Shown here: positions 1-10,756 of the stretch, piece after piece
Layout: every line of letters starts with the position of its first letter
Numbering within the stretch: the first letter of the stretch is position 1
The notes under the pieces: generated by a model
What the model was told of the DNA's origin: nothing
Databases searched by the model: none
The model's input: the letters and a program-made list of their open reading frames with translations, nothing else
Position numbers and translations under genes: made by a program
Source: Paracyclopina nana
Taxonomy: Eukaryota; Arthropoda; Copepoda; Cyclopoida; Cyclopettidae
NCBI GenBank assembly: GCA_019096065.1
Contig: JAGUCH010000003.1
Coordinates: forward strand, 3,596,001-3,660,000
Direction of reading: 5' to 3'
DNA length: 64,000 nucleotides

Positions 1-61
1 TCTGCACACTCGAGACTTCAATAGACATAACTTGAAATAAAATCATTTTGCATAATTCACC

Positions 62-2437
62 ATGGCTTCCAATGAAACCGACACTCACGACACTATGACC
101 CGCGCACTTTATATCGCGAGAATTGCCGGTCACCTTGACCAAGATGAAGGCCAGGTCGACCGGGAAATTAATGCACTCACGATTCTAAAAGGGCCCATCG
201 AAAATGTCATGCCACTGTGGACCAAACGCGCGCATTTCCCCGAGGAGCTACCGGATACACAATTGAACCAGCTACAACTAATTGAAGCCTGGAACACAGC
301 CAGAAGTGAGGAAAACGACATTTGGCCACGCGAAAAGTCCGCCTCGGTCTCCGAGCACATTGTGACGATCATGTCTGGCCTGAGGGAGGGATCTGCCTTG
401 ATGCAACTTATGCAAGTCATACGCTATATCCTACATATAAAAAACTCTGGAATTGACCCGATTGTTGTTCAAATAATCACATATTTTCTTGGCCTTGAGG
501 CACTAGCCGAGCTCATGGCCGTGAAAGAGAAGCTCACTGTGGTGGATAACATTCGAGCGGCCATCATAGCCGCACTGCCAAACCCTCGCGAAAACATACT
601 GCCTCTAGCTAGAGGAATCGAGATTGTTTCCATCATACTCGACCAGCAACAGATGCCTCAGAAAAATACTAATGTGCAACGAGAAGCTCAATTAGGAGGC
701 ATGAAAAAACCAGTGACTTTCGGGAACACGACAACGCTTGGAGCCCGGGACCACCTCTCGAGCACCCAAAATAACACGAGCCAACCTCAAATGCCCAGCT
801 TTGATGCCAGCCGCTTCCACACCTCGGTAGATGAAGATACATTATCAGAGGTTCAGACTAAAGTTCTAGCAGGGGAGAATACGACCCCTGAGGAGCAGCG
901 AATATTTTACAACCACTTACGCGATTTATATAACGATCAGATAGCGACTACAGCATTAAACGCACTGCGAGCCATCTACAGAAAATACGTAGGGAGTGAC
1001 AAAAACGCGCACAGAGCAACGGAAATTAAAGCCAGGATTGAGGCCATTACTCGAGATGGGATAGCCCTGGCAGAAAGCCGGGTTCAGCACGAATCCTTCG
1101 AGGAACCCATATTTAACAGAATCAGCAGAATGGATATCTCCAGCGTCAACAATCGTGAAACCGCTTTAGAAGCGGCCTCGCAGCTTGTCGACCCATCGAC
1201 AAACGAGCGCGACAAGCAGAGAGAAATTTCAGCCACACTATTATTACTCACGAATGAGCCCAACCTTACTAACCTGCAGAAAGCAGCTTTTCAAGAAGCC
1301 TTTGTTAAAAACAGTCAAATGCTTGCAGCCCCGTCAGGAATTAGCAGCGTGACTTACTCACTCGAAAATAACGAGCTGTACGTGCAACCTCCCCCGTGCG
1401 GAGCAGTTGCTCATCCGGATGCTAAGACTATTAAATTGATCCGACAGTCTCTGTACACAACGAAATTCGATGCGAATTCCCCTGATAATCTGGACTCTTC
1501 GACGATGACCTTTTTCCGAGCCCTAGCCGACCAAGCATCTCTCAAGCAATGGTCTTGGAAAGCCACAATCGAAGCCCTATGCCTCATGTGCTCTCAAACC
1601 ACGGTAGCAACAATACACACACTCATGATGGAAGGAGAGCAAGCCTTCCCCACCGTTTGGTCATATCTGCAATCATCGTCTCACACGAAGCCATCTTATC
1701 ATGAAATCACACGAAAAATCAACAACTTGTACAACAACAATCAGCTCGGCTTCGGTCAAGTGATGGAGCGTTTCTTAACACTCCGCACTCACCAATATAA
1801 AGGAAGATCGCTAGGCCCAGGATCAGCGGTCGCAGCCACACTCCTCGACGGTAAATCCTGGTTGGACAATTTCTACCCTAACGATGCCAACTTAATTGAC
1901 GATCAATTTGAAAAACATTTGGCCAGCTCGGGCATTAAACCCAACAGCTCAGAGGCTTACCATGCACTAATTCGACTAGTACAAAAGATGATTGGGAACA
2001 GTCCTCCACGTGCCCAGAAAGAAAAAGAGAAGGATCATAGATTGCCTCTCATCACAGGAGCTGAAAATCCAAGGCCACGCGTTCATGCCATCGAAATCGA
2101 AGGATCTGACGCAGGATCACAAGCCGATTTACGCTCAGTAATACAGAAAATGATTAAAGACGAAATTCAAATTGCCGCATTACAAGCCGTAAACGCTGGA
2201 GCAGGAGCTCAACCCGCGTCAAGCTCGAATGAGTTGAATCAGTTCACCGACCCTGAAAAGACGGGAGCATGCTTACTCTGCAATCAAGCAGGCCACTTAT
2301 TTAAAGTGTGCCGCGAATATCCGAATACGCCGCGCACACACTTTCGAAATGTAGGCCGCTGCAGCTTTTGCGGAGGCTACCACAGAGCCTTGGAAAATCT
2401 ACTTTGCTGGAAAATCAAAAAAGAAGCATTAAAATGA
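62..2437 (+). CDS. gag: Gag-like polyprotein of element 1
   Basis: This 791-residue ORF is the first gene of element 1 and occupies the Gag position ahead of protease and pol. Near its C terminus (about residues 736-749) is a CX2CX4HX4C zinc knuckle (CLLCNQAGHLFKVC), followed by a second cysteine/histidine cluster (C-X2-C-X3-H-X7-C). Both are typical of the nucleocapsid region that binds genomic RNA. The N-terminal 700 residues are predominantly alpha-helical in composition and would be matrix and capsid, but I recognise no specific capsid motif. The ATG at 62 is the first in frame. The stop codon overlaps the next gene's ATG as ATGA (2434-2437), so the protease ORF could be reached by termination-reinitiation; the frame relation (-1) would also allow frameshifting. 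Confidence 0.75.
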   Translation: MASNETDTHDTMTRALYIARIAGHLDQDEGQVDREINALTILKGPIENVMPLWTKRAHFPEELPDTQLNQLQLIEAWNTARSEENDIWPREKSASVSEHIVTIMSGLREGSALMQLMQVIRYILHIKNSGIDPIVVQIITYFLGLEALAELMAVKEKLTVVDNIRAAIIAALPNPRENILPLARGIEIVSIILDQQQMPQKNTNVQREAQLGGMKKPVTFGNTTTLGARDHLSSTQNNTSQPQMPSFDASRFHTSVDEDTLSEVQTKVLAGENTTPEEQRIFYNHLRDLYNDQIATTALNALRAIYRKYVGSDKNAHRATEIKARIEAITRDGIALAESRVQHESFEEPIFNRISRMDISSVNNRETALEAASQLVDPSTNERDKQREISATLLLLTNEPNLTNLQKAAFQEAFVKNSQMLAAPSGISSVTYSLENNELYVQPPPCGAVAHPDAKTIKLIRQSLYTTKFDANSPDNLDSSTMTFFRALADQASLKQWSWKATIEALCLMCSQTTVATIHTLMMEGEQAFPTVWSYLQSSSHTKPSYHEITRKINNLYNNNQLGFGQVMERFLTLRTHQYKGRSLGPGSAVAATLLDGKSWLDNFYPNDANLIDDQFEKHLASSGIKPNSSEAYHALIRLVQKMIGNSPPRAQKEKEKDHRLPLITGAENPRPRVHAIEIEGSDAGSQADLRSVIQKMIKDEIQIAALQAVNAGAGAQPASSSNELNQFTDPEKTGACLLCNQAGHLFKVCREYPNTPRTHFRNVGRCSFCGGYHRALENLLCWKIKKEALK

Positions 2438-4410
2438 GCACCAACAATAAAGATTTAATTACACCAAATGCCTCACCCGCAGAGCCTCAAAAGGAGGCTG
2501 ACAAAACAAAAAACGCTGACGCAGACGAAACTAAGAGCTATAACTACGAGCTACCCCCTTTCATGCAGGGACACTTTTCCCGAGAATGCGGAAAGGCCAG
2601 CTTTTCATTCTACAGAGCTCAATCTGAAGCAAAGAAACTTAAGGAAACAGGAGTAGCAGAAGTAGCCAAAGTGTCCACGAAAACCCAGACTGAGATCGAA
2701 AGTACTTGTCACTACTTCGACGACGAGCCTGCCGATATCATAGAAACTTGGGATTCTGTCAGTAACCAGGGGAAACCTAAAAATGACAAGCCCGTAACAA
2801 TATTCGAAAATAGCCCATTAGCCGACTCCAGCGAGGAGAAGACCTTACTAGAGCAAGGCAATGTATGGGACTATGCAATTTACTCCTCACTGGCCATACT
2901 AGGAGCCTCCTTGGCCACCCAAGCCGTGAGAAATCCTTTAATTACTAAGGCAGCTTCCACGGCTATCATCATCGCAGTCACTGGCAAAACCGTAGCCGAA
3001 TACGCTAAGAATAACTTAACCAATTTAGCAAGGTTGTTAGGCATAAATAAGGAAAGCAAGGAAAAGGAAGTAGTATGTCTGAAAATAACCAATCAGACCG
3101 TGCCCTGCGAAAGCAGCACTGCTGAGCTCAACAAAGCACCAGTTACCGAAACAAAACTGGAGATTTCCACCCCTGCTGAGGCCCCAGTCTCGGCCACAGT
3201 CGTAGCCGAGACAGTTGAAGCAACAACCAATAATACAGTTGCAGCTGAAGATGATGATATAATGACCGTAATCCAGTCCAAAATTAATTCAGTGCAGGCA
3301 GTAAACTTTAGCACACACGTAAAGAAATCACTAGATGAAGTAGACGTCTGGGGCAACGAGGACATTCAAAGTTGTCATTCACTAGAGTTAAATGACCTAG
3401 CAGATCGCCCATTTATTCACGTACAGCTACCAGGCCCGGTTTTCATCAAAGCGATGATCGACACGGGCTCGCAAAGCCAAATAATTTCGACGAAGCTCGT
3501 AGAAATCATCGAAAATAAATTAGGCTACAGCTTACCAAGAGTAGCCACCAGACACAAGCTAAAAGTATTTAACGGCGACACAATACCCTCCTCCGAGGCA
3601 GTATTACTACAAATTCTGCTAGGAGGCAAAATTCTACTAAGAAAAGTCATGTTTCTAATAGCAGACGTAGAAACGATGCTATTAATAGGCAATTCGCTCT
3701 TCGCACACAACGATGTAAGACTGACTTGTAAAGGAAACACACAATACATAGAATTAATTGGAAAAATGTCAAAATACGGTAAAATACCATTAGAATTATC
3801 ATCGCAGGAGTTTTACCCAGTAATATTAACCCATTCTGTGGCATTAAGCCCAGGAGAGGAAATTACCACGTTGGCATACATCAAAGACGAAGCCCCCATA
3901 CTGCCAGGCCTCGAGTACAACGAGGACACAGACTGGGAGGCCGACGAAGATGACGAATCGGTTATCAGCCATATATCCAAATTTGAAAACCAACCTATGC
4001 TCTTCGAAGCGGAAGAATTTCTAAAGCCAGAGTTAACGGATGGCGCAATCACAAAAGCTGACCACAACGGAATGGTGGCCATCAACTTGAGAAACACATG
4101 CGAATTTCCAATACGACTGGACGGACAGCAGATAGTTGGACATGTAAATCTAATCGATTCGCACCGATTTAAAAAGACGGATAAAATAAATCGCATCAAC
4201 CTGGGACTAAAAGCCATAGCTAGATATCCTTCCCAGTGTTATTGCCAGCCACACGGAATAATTGCCCAATTTTCAGACGTTAATGGGCTTACACGCACCA
4301 CGTTTAATGCCTTTGACAGAGCAAACCCATTAAAAGGTAAAAATAGACCTAAAATTGTATACCGGGACATGCAGCTATTTTTGGCCAGTGACCAACAAGA
4401 CTCGATTTGA
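2434..4410 (+). CDS. Protease-containing ORF2 of element 1
   Basis: This ORF of about 658 residues contains a retroviral-type aspartic protease motif. The residues MIDTGSQSQIIS have the catalytic Asp at about residue 343 (nt 3460-3462), followed by hydrophobic strands with a later LLIGNSLF segment like the flap and C-terminal part of such proteases. The N-terminal 300 residues are acidic and low in complexity, with a moderately hydrophobic stretch (nt about 2870-3000) that may be membrane-associated. The reading frame is open from 2308, but I place the start at the ATG at 2434 because it overlaps the gag stop as ATGA. The 3' end overlaps pol by 56 nt in a different frame, consistent with production of pol by +1 (or -2) frameshifting. 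The protease assignment is firm; the function of the flanking regions is unknown. Confidence 0.7.
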   Translation: MSTNNKDLITPNASPAEPQKEADKTKNADADETKSYNYELPPFMQGHFSRECGKASFSFYRAQSEAKKLKETGVAEVAKVSTKTQTEIESTCHYFDDEPADIIETWDSVSNQGKPKNDKPVTIFENSPLADSSEEKTLLEQGNVWDYAIYSSLAILGASLATQAVRNPLITKAASTAIIIAVTGKTVAEYAKNNLTNLARLLGINKESKEKEVVCLKITNQTVPCESSTAELNKAPVTETKLEISTPAEAPVSATVVAETVEATTNNTVAAEDDDIMTVIQSKINSVQAVNFSTHVKKSLDEVDVWGNEDIQSCHSLELNDLADRPFIHVQLPGPVFIKAMIDTGSQSQIISTKLVEIIENKLGYSLPRVATRHKLKVFNGDTIPSSEAVLLQILLGGKILLRKVMFLIADVETMLLIGNSLFAHNDVRLTCKGNTQYIELIGKMSKYGKIPLELSSQEFYPVILTHSVALSPGEEITTLAYIKDEAPILPGLEYNEDTDWEADEDDESVISHISKFENQPMLFEAEEFLKPELTDGAITKADHNGMVAINLRNTCEFPIRLDGQQIVGHVNLIDSHRFKKTDKINRINLGLKAIARYPSQCYCQPHGIIAQFSDVNGLTRTTFNAFDRANPLKGKNRPKIVYRDMQLFLASDQQDSI

Positions 4411-7400
4411 CCAACTTACGGATGAGTACCTGCAAAAATGGCTCGCGAAGAAAGAGATAACCCACATTCCATGCATATTCGTAATTCCCGTTGAGCAACA
4501 CTTATCGGGAGAAATGAAGAGGATTCTTTGCACATGCAATCGACTATTCAACAATTTTAAGCTTTTACACTTAAGGCACAATCATTGTTGCCACCGACAC
4601 CAAACATTAGCCACAGCCCCTATTACCTCCTTCCTAGCTGGATACGAATACACAGTTTTAACCATCTTCGCTGACGGCCTCGAATGCTTCAATTTCCAAT
4701 ACCAAAAGAACAAAGGAGAGGATTTCTATGACCTCAAAGTAATGGGCTCACGGCTGAGACTATATAAACTGGCCAACGATATTCATATCATCCTACACAT
4801 CCGTCAAGAGGACGTGGAAGACATCGAATACACCACGGCCCTGATATACACTATATTGGGACAATTACGCTTCAAGCAAACAAGCGACTACATTTACGTA
4901 CGGGCCGTGACCGAATGTCTAATAAACTTAAATGATAACCCTCTATTTTTAGCCAGCGCAGCAGCTCTCACCCTTCTTTCCGGGCTAAAATACTACCCCG
5001 AAGAAAGCACTTTTCAAGACCTACGTACAGACTATAATATACACCACTTTGTCTACATACCCGAAGGCTGCCGCTGCAACCTATGCCTAAAGAGAGAAAA
5101 TGATCAACCAGTCACGGTCTGCGGAGTAAAGACAATCTTCGAGGGTCACCTGGAAGAGTACCACAACCGCCAGACGCTGATCAGAAAGACCTCAGAACTG
5201 GACTTAGTGAGCGCCTCCCTAGACATAGCCGAACACACCGAGACGGAGAGACAGCTCTTTGAAGAAGTATATCAGCTTCTAATAAATCACCCCTCCAGCA
5301 TAACGGAGAACACGATATTCAACGGGCTAGGCGGCTATTTCTTCGCCACCCCTGATGAAGAGTTCGACAAGTTCGATTTGAGCCACATACCTGACAGCCA
5401 CAGGGAGAAATTTAGGTCCCTTATGAAATCATACAACGACTGCTTCACCAATGACCCACGCGCGTACAAATTATGGAATAGCCCTCCTATAGAGTTCGAA
5501 ACAAAAGATAACGTAAAGGTCGTGGCCAAGGCCTATAATATGGGACGACAGGACGTCGCACTCTGTGACCGAAAGATAGGCCTTATGCTGGCCAGTGGCT
5601 TGATTGAGCCCGTAGATGCAAGCCTTAATAAATTCGGCTCGAGCCCCTGTTTCATCCGCAATAGAAAAAACGATGAAGACACCCCTATGAAGCAGCGCAA
5701 AGTCAGATTACTATATGACCTCCAGGAGCTAAACAGCCACATTGTTTACCGTGAGACAGGCCATGTAATCCCACCAATACAAACACTTTTGCCGATGCTT
5801 AATAAGGCCTGTCTGCTAACCACAGTAGATTACGCCTCGGGTTTCGACCAGTGTAGATTAGCAGAAAGCTCAGCTGATTTATCTTGCTTATGTGTAACCT
5901 CTCCACGAAGTATTTACAGAGGCCACCTTTTCAGGCCCAAGACCATCCCGATGGGACTAGCACTATCGCCAGTAGTCTTCTCTACAATTGTGCAACAGTC
6001 CTTACATCCCGAAATACTCGACAGATGCACATGCTATGTAGACGATTTGTGCCTGGCACGGATCAAAAACGAGCCCGCTCCCGCAGATGATAACGACTAC
6101 GAATGCCATTTACGTGACTTCCAGCTCATGCTAGAAAGCATGCGCAACTTAAATGCACTACTTTCATTAAAGAAAAGCAAAGTAGCAGTAAAAGAAGTTG
6201 AAGTCTTAGGCCACATAATAAAGATAGCACAAAACGGACGAGTGACAATGGAAATGCCACCGAAATACAGGGACGCATTTGACAATTACCCGCCACCAAA
6301 AACTAGAAAGCAACTGCAGCGCTTCGTAGGCCTCACAAATTGGCTCAGCCAATACTGCCCCAGCCTGGGAGCATACATAGCCCCGATATTAGATATCCTT
6401 GGCACCGACGATGGCCGAGCTGGAAAATTCACCCTTTCTCCATTCCAAGAAAAATGCTTCAAAGCCATTGTCGAAGAAATAAAATTAGGCCTCACGCTGG
6501 CCTTACCTTCTTACGGAGAAACATATGTAATAGTTGACGCAGGGACGATAAGCTACTCAGCACTGCTGGCGGAAGTGGACTCTCAAGGCAAAATGGTCTG
6601 CCTCGGAGCCCACTCGGCCAGATTCCCATTAGCAATTGTACTCAATTACTGCTCATTCACAAAAGAATGCGTGGGAGTATTAGCAGCAGTCACACATTAT
6701 AAGAAAATTCTTGATGCATGTACGCGAGTGATAATCATCACAGATTGCATGGCAATTGCTTCCATCCTCTCACATTCATTTACCACAAACAATTCGTTCA
6801 TGACGCGGTTAGCATCGCGATTATACGCACTACCTTACTCCTGGAGATTGCGAACAGTCCCAAGGGACCAACTAGACGTGGTAGATGTTCTACTGAATAA
6901 ATTTAAATTCTCGACTGACGAAACGATGTTTTTCGCCCCCTACAGTAACTCATGCCAGCTTACAAAAGACCTATATGCAGGCAAGCTAGAACTGCCAGAG
7001 GATCTGAAAAATAAAGTAATAACCACGCAAGAACTTCTCACTCATATCTACAATACGTTACTAAATAATGGCCTTCTTTCCAAGCAACTATTAGACAAAC
7101 GTTTAGCATCGCTCCGAGACAAGTGGACTGACTTGATAGGCCCATGTGAAAACGAGCCATGGGACGAAGACAGCCTGGTCATTGTCAAAGATGACCCGCA
7201 TGAAGAACCTATCAAGCACACACATGAGGAAGAGATAAATCCATACTCAGCCGTTAGCTACTTAGAAAATAACCCCGTAGTAGAAATACTCTCAGTAAAA
7301 AGAGCACCCGAGCCGAGACTACCCGGAATTACTCGCAATTTGCTCATTAAACTTCAGAGAAACTGCGAAGAAACGCAAACTATTGTAAAGCTACTACTCA

Positions 7401-10042
7401 TCAGCGATAAAAAGCACATCCCTCCGGAACTTTCAAGCCGCTTTAGAGTACTTGACGCATCTATACTAGTGGCTCGCAAGAACCTAAAAAGGCCCTTTTC
7501 GCAGGCCAGCAATACGAAAATATATATGAGCACTCATAACACAGCGTATTTACTAGCATGTACTCACCTATTACATAACCACTTAGGTGCGAATAAAATG
7601 AATCTACTCTTTACACAATCCATGTACGGCACTTACAGTGCAAGAATTGCACGCATTATATCCTCAGCATGCATCCACTGTAGCCTAAACAAACAATCAA
7701 ACTCCCGGTTTATAGGAAAAAGCCGTTTCCCCTTACCGAAAGCCCCTTTTGACATGGTCTCCATAGATTTAGCATTCTTCGACGAAACACTGATAACAGG
7801 CAGAAATGCCACAGTGGCTTTTATAATGGTAGACATGTTCAGTAAGCTTCTTATAGTCAAGCCTCTCACAGATGCCAAGTTCAAACAAATATCAACAGCC
7901 ATGGAAGAGATATTTTCCACATATGGTACCCCAAAGCACATAATTGCTGACAATGGAGGTAACCTTACTCGAAATCTAGCCATGCAGGAATTAATAAATA
8001 AGTATAGCGTGGAGACTGTAGGACTACTATTTACTACTCCCCATAAGCACACAAATAGTTATGCAGAAAGTAACATACGCCTCTTAAGAAAAGCTCTACT
8101 GCAGAACCTGCAATGCTATAATAAAAAGCAGAGCGAAGTACTAAAATACACAGTGTTCGCCCTCAACAATCGACCGTTAACCTTTTACAAATATGTTGAT
8201 GAAAAAGGCCACACCATCATTCCTACACCGTTCAGCCTATTTTTTGACCGAAAGCCCGTTTTTGACATCGGACATGACATTTATGACATTCTTTCGGAAA
8301 CAGAAAAATTAGTACAGAAAAAACAATGGGCCGAAATAATACAGGAATATGATGAAAAGGAAGAAGAGAGAATAAAAGTCATGTCAAAGACTGAATCATT
8401 GTCCTTCAAACCAGAAATTGGAAGCCTCGTGTTCGTTCGACGATTGCCGGAAAACAAACACAGGCGAAGATTTATGGCCGAGTTACACGAAATCGTAGAT
8501 ATAACGCGCACTCAGGCCACAGTCAAGCCCTACTTACGTAAAGGAAAAGAACGACAAGTAGGCCTAGACCAAATTAAAATATATCGTTTTCACGAGTTAT
8601 ACTCCATGCTTCCTGAAAAAGTCACCGATTTATTATTGCGTACTTATACTCCAGAACAAATTAACAAAAATGAGAGCTCAAGGGAGATGAGACAGTTCCT
8701 GACCAACCCTTTGGTCAAGCCTCCTCACAAAAGGAAAACAGACGAGATCTCAGAAAGAGAGCTGGTAGAACAGCTAATTTCGGAAACCACGTCGGACACC
8801 ACAACCTCGTACGATAGACAACTGCAAACCGCCTTAGATGCAGGCAGCATTTTGCAAAGAAAGGCCGCTGACATATTTAAGCCTGAGGACATTGCTCGAG
8901 TAAGACAAAAAGCGCAAGACGTTGTTCTCGAAGATTGGAAACAGTTCAGGGCTAGACATAAAGATTCCCCCGAACAAATAAAGGCCCAACTAGGCCTTGA
9001 CAAAAACATGCCCTCGTTCAGACAGCTAGCATTAGATAGGGTCAAAAACCAGGCTCCTAAGCAAGACCCTAAATCAATGGAATACTCCACACCAGACAAA
9101 CCAGCTGAACCAGTTAACCCAGACTACAGTTCCATATCCAAAGCATTCCCGAAGGACCGGGAGCAAAATCAATCATTCGACACGGACGGAAGTTTTTCTC
9201 CCGACCACCCCATATTAAACGAGAATAATCTACAGGCCGAGCTTTCTAGAATCAATTTCCCGAACCGAAACATGGACCTCGAAATCGAGTCTTTAGCTGA
9301 CTCCTTCGCTAAGGCCTCCATTGAGCCTCAAGACCCACTGTTCTCGGGACTACTGCAACCTACAGACCTAACTAAGGCCTTTGACAATACTAAAGAGTTC
9401 ATCGAAGAATTCGAGAAACAGACCAGCTTTGTCAGCCCAGAGAGCAAAAATAAACTACTAGAAGGCTTTAGAAGACTGTCACGAGCTTTCACCTCTCCCT
9501 TCAAGTCACCCAAAACACGAAAAGAGGAAGCAGGCACAGAAATGTCACCCCTGATTCCAAGCACTAACGATCCTTCACACGATCCTGACGTATACGAGGA
9601 CGTGGGAGAATATGGGGCCACCGCCAGGCCGCCCACACCAGACGAAGAAGACGAATTAGTCTCACCACCTAGTATAGCGGACGAAGTGATGCGTAGACTG
9701 CGAGGCAGAAAACCAATAAATTACAGAGATGCAAGAGCATACACAAAAAAGGTACACTATGTGCCACTCGAACCCAGAGAAGGACCTCTGCCACTGGCTG
9801 AAAGGAGAAAACTTCGCGAAATATTCAACAGCGACAATGGTGATTCGCCTTATCGAGTCCAGTTGAAACATCACGTATTAAGAGACTGGAAAGGAAAACA
9901 CGTCGTAGCACCGCGTTTCGACTACGCCATCTTCCTCAAAGCGATGGGGTTAGACAGCGAGAGCGACGAGCTACAAAAAACATTAATGAAGCACAGAGTT
10001 ACGCGGGACGACATGTACCACCTATATAAAGGAACACTATAG
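4355..10042 (+). CDS. pol: Pol of element 1: RT, RNase H, integrase, long C-terminal extension
   Basis: This 1895-residue ORF begins without an obvious early ATG and is probably expressed by frameshift from ORF2. A cysteine/histidine cluster at about residues 245-275 (C-X2-C ... H-X4-H) may be a zinc finger ahead of the RT. The RT runs from about residue 385 to 590, with the catalytic YVDD at about 561. The connection and RNase H follow (VDAG at about 727, later TKEC and ITDC). The integrase has an H-H-C-C zinc region (about 1075-1115) and a D, D-38, E core with Asp about 1138, Asp about 1199 and Glu about 1238. The domain order is Ty3/gypsy-like, and the RT is divergent. The last 450-500 residues after the integrase are acidic, proline-rich and then basic; I recognise no domain in them. 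No internal stop or frameshift is seen, so this copy may be functional. Confidence 0.85.
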   Translation: MYTGTCSYFWPVTNKTRFDQLTDEYLQKWLAKKEITHIPCIFVIPVEQHLSGEMKRILCTCNRLFNNFKLLHLRHNHCCHRHQTLATAPITSFLAGYEYTVLTIFADGLECFNFQYQKNKGEDFYDLKVMGSRLRLYKLANDIHIILHIRQEDVEDIEYTTALIYTILGQLRFKQTSDYIYVRAVTECLINLNDNPLFLASAAALTLLSGLKYYPEESTFQDLRTDYNIHHFVYIPEGCRCNLCLKRENDQPVTVCGVKTIFEGHLEEYHNRQTLIRKTSELDLVSASLDIAEHTETERQLFEEVYQLLINHPSSITENTIFNGLGGYFFATPDEEFDKFDLSHIPDSHREKFRSLMKSYNDCFTNDPRAYKLWNSPPIEFETKDNVKVVAKAYNMGRQDVALCDRKIGLMLASGLIEPVDASLNKFGSSPCFIRNRKNDEDTPMKQRKVRLLYDLQELNSHIVYRETGHVIPPIQTLLPMLNKACLLTTVDYASGFDQCRLAESSADLSCLCVTSPRSIYRGHLFRPKTIPMGLALSPVVFSTIVQQSLHPEILDRCTCYVDDLCLARIKNEPAPADDNDYECHLRDFQLMLESMRNLNALLSLKKSKVAVKEVEVLGHIIKIAQNGRVTMEMPPKYRDAFDNYPPPKTRKQLQRFVGLTNWLSQYCPSLGAYIAPILDILGTDDGRAGKFTLSPFQEKCFKAIVEEIKLGLTLALPSYGETYVIVDAGTISYSALLAEVDSQGKMVCLGAHSARFPLAIVLNYCSFTKECVGVLAAVTHYKKILDACTRVIIITDCMAIASILSHSFTTNNSFMTRLASRLYALPYSWRLRTVPRDQLDVVDVLLNKFKFSTDETMFFAPYSNSCQLTKDLYAGKLELPEDLKNKVITTQELLTHIYNTLLNNGLLSKQLLDKRLASLRDKWTDLIGPCENEPWDEDSLVIVKDDPHEEPIKHTHEEEINPYSAVSYLENNPVVEILSVKRAPEPRLPGITRNLLIKLQRNCEETQTIVKLLLISDKKHIPPELSSRFRVLDASILVARKNLKRPFSQASNTKIYMSTHNTAYLLACTHLLHNHLGANKMNLLFTQSMYGTYSARIARIISSACIHCSLNKQSNSRFIGKSRFPLPKAPFDMVSIDLAFFDETLITGRNATVAFIMVDMFSKLLIVKPLTDAKFKQISTAMEEIFSTYGTPKHIIADNGGNLTRNLAMQELINKYSVETVGLLFTTPHKHTNSYAESNIRLLRKALLQNLQCYNKKQSEVLKYTVFALNNRPLTFYKYVDEKGHTIIPTPFSLFFDRKPVFDIGHDIYDILSETEKLVQKKQWAEIIQEYDEKEEERIKVMSKTESLSFKPEIGSLVFVRRLPENKHRRRFMAELHEIVDITRTQATVKPYLRKGKERQVGLDQIKIYRFHELYSMLPEKVTDLLLRTYTPEQINKNESSREMRQFLTNPLVKPPHKRKTDEISERELVEQLISETTSDTTTSYDRQLQTALDAGSILQRKAADIFKPEDIARVRQKAQDVVLEDWKQFRARHKDSPEQIKAQLGLDKNMPSFRQLALDRVKNQAPKQDPKSMEYSTPDKPAEPVNPDYSSISKAFPKDREQNQSFDTDGSFSPDHPILNENNLQAELSRINFPNRNMDLEIESLADSFAKASIEPQDPLFSGLLQPTDLTKAFDNTKEFIEEFEKQTSFVSPESKNKLLEGFRRLSRAFTSPFKSPKTRKEEAGTEMSPLIPSTNDPSHDPDVYEDVGEYGATARPPTPDEEDELVSPPSIADEVMRRLRGRKPINYRDARAYTKKVHYVPLEPREGPLPLAERRKLREIFNSDNGDSPYRVQLKHHVLRDWKGKHVVAPRFDYAIFLKAMGLDSESDELQKTLMKHRVTRDDMYHLYKGTL

Positions 10043-10123
10043 CCCTCAGGCGCCCGGCGTACCGCCCCTTCTTAGCCACCCGTGCACCACTGCTCTTCAG
10101 TACACTCGCTTAACCCTTGAAAA

Positions 10124-10756
10124 ATGGAGCTTAACACATACAACCTACTAGCTTGGAAATCTGAGAAGAAACATCTAGCACTTGAATTGATAAGACAATA
10201 TTGGGTGGGAATGAGCTTCTCATCGCCTACACTTCACGAACAGGACATTTTACATGAGCTATATGGGTTCGGAGTATACCAACACGTGAAAAAGGTTGGT
10301 AGACACAAAGCCTTTGTGCGGGCCACATATGACCTCCTGAGGCCTTCCCCATGGCATTCCATAGTATCACGAGACACGATATCCTCCCACGACACCTCAA
10401 GCTTGTACAACTTCGACGAGCTAATTGGGCTTACCGACGGATTCATAAGAAAAAATAAAGGAATAACATACAAACAGGCACTAAGTGAACATTACCTCAG
10501 AAACCGACACTACCCAGAACATTTCAGGGATGAACACCTGCGCCCTACACCCATGCCTCTAGACGCGTTGTACGAGAGCCTAATTAGCTTGATGGCCTGC
10601 CGATGGAGACTACACCTCAGAGACAACCCAGAAATGGATCACGAGAAATTGGTGGCCATTCCTGAGCAATTCTTAGAGGACCACTGCCAGAATTACTGCG
10701 AAACAGACAAGCTTCGAATTAAATCAATTTTGGCCCTCTCAAACAGCGAAACATAA
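10124..10756 (+). CDS. DUF5662-like accessory protein, copy A
   Basis: This 210-residue protein lies 81 nt after pol on the same strand. The segment EHYLRNRHYPEHF, followed by PTPMP and a helical W-containing stretch, matches the most conserved block of the DUF5662 family as I know it (HHYxxNxHHPEH, then a D/M-rich helix with a conserved W). An upstream SHDTSSL resembles that family's HD-x-S-K motif. The family is known mainly from phages and large DNA viruses, and its biochemical role is undefined. The histidines suggest metal binding. The next gene has the same length and clearly aligns from end to end, so the two arose by tandem duplication. The family assignment is from memory of the motif, not from a search. 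No close link to retroelement proteins is known to me. Confidence 0.6.
   Translation: MELNTYNLLAWKSEKKHLALELIRQYWVGMSFSSPTLHEQDILHELYGFGVYQHVKKVGRHKAFVRATYDLLRPSPWHSIVSRDTISSHDTSSLYNFDELIGLTDGFIRKNKGITYKQALSEHYLRNRHYPEHFRDEHLRPTPMPLDALYESLISLMACRWRLHLRDNPEMDHEKLVAIPEQFLEDHCQNYCETDKLRIKSILALSNSET

Noticed and set aside
3093-4217. Minus-strand ORFs opposite the protease ORF
   Set aside because: They are shadows of the plus-strand coding frame with no independent features.
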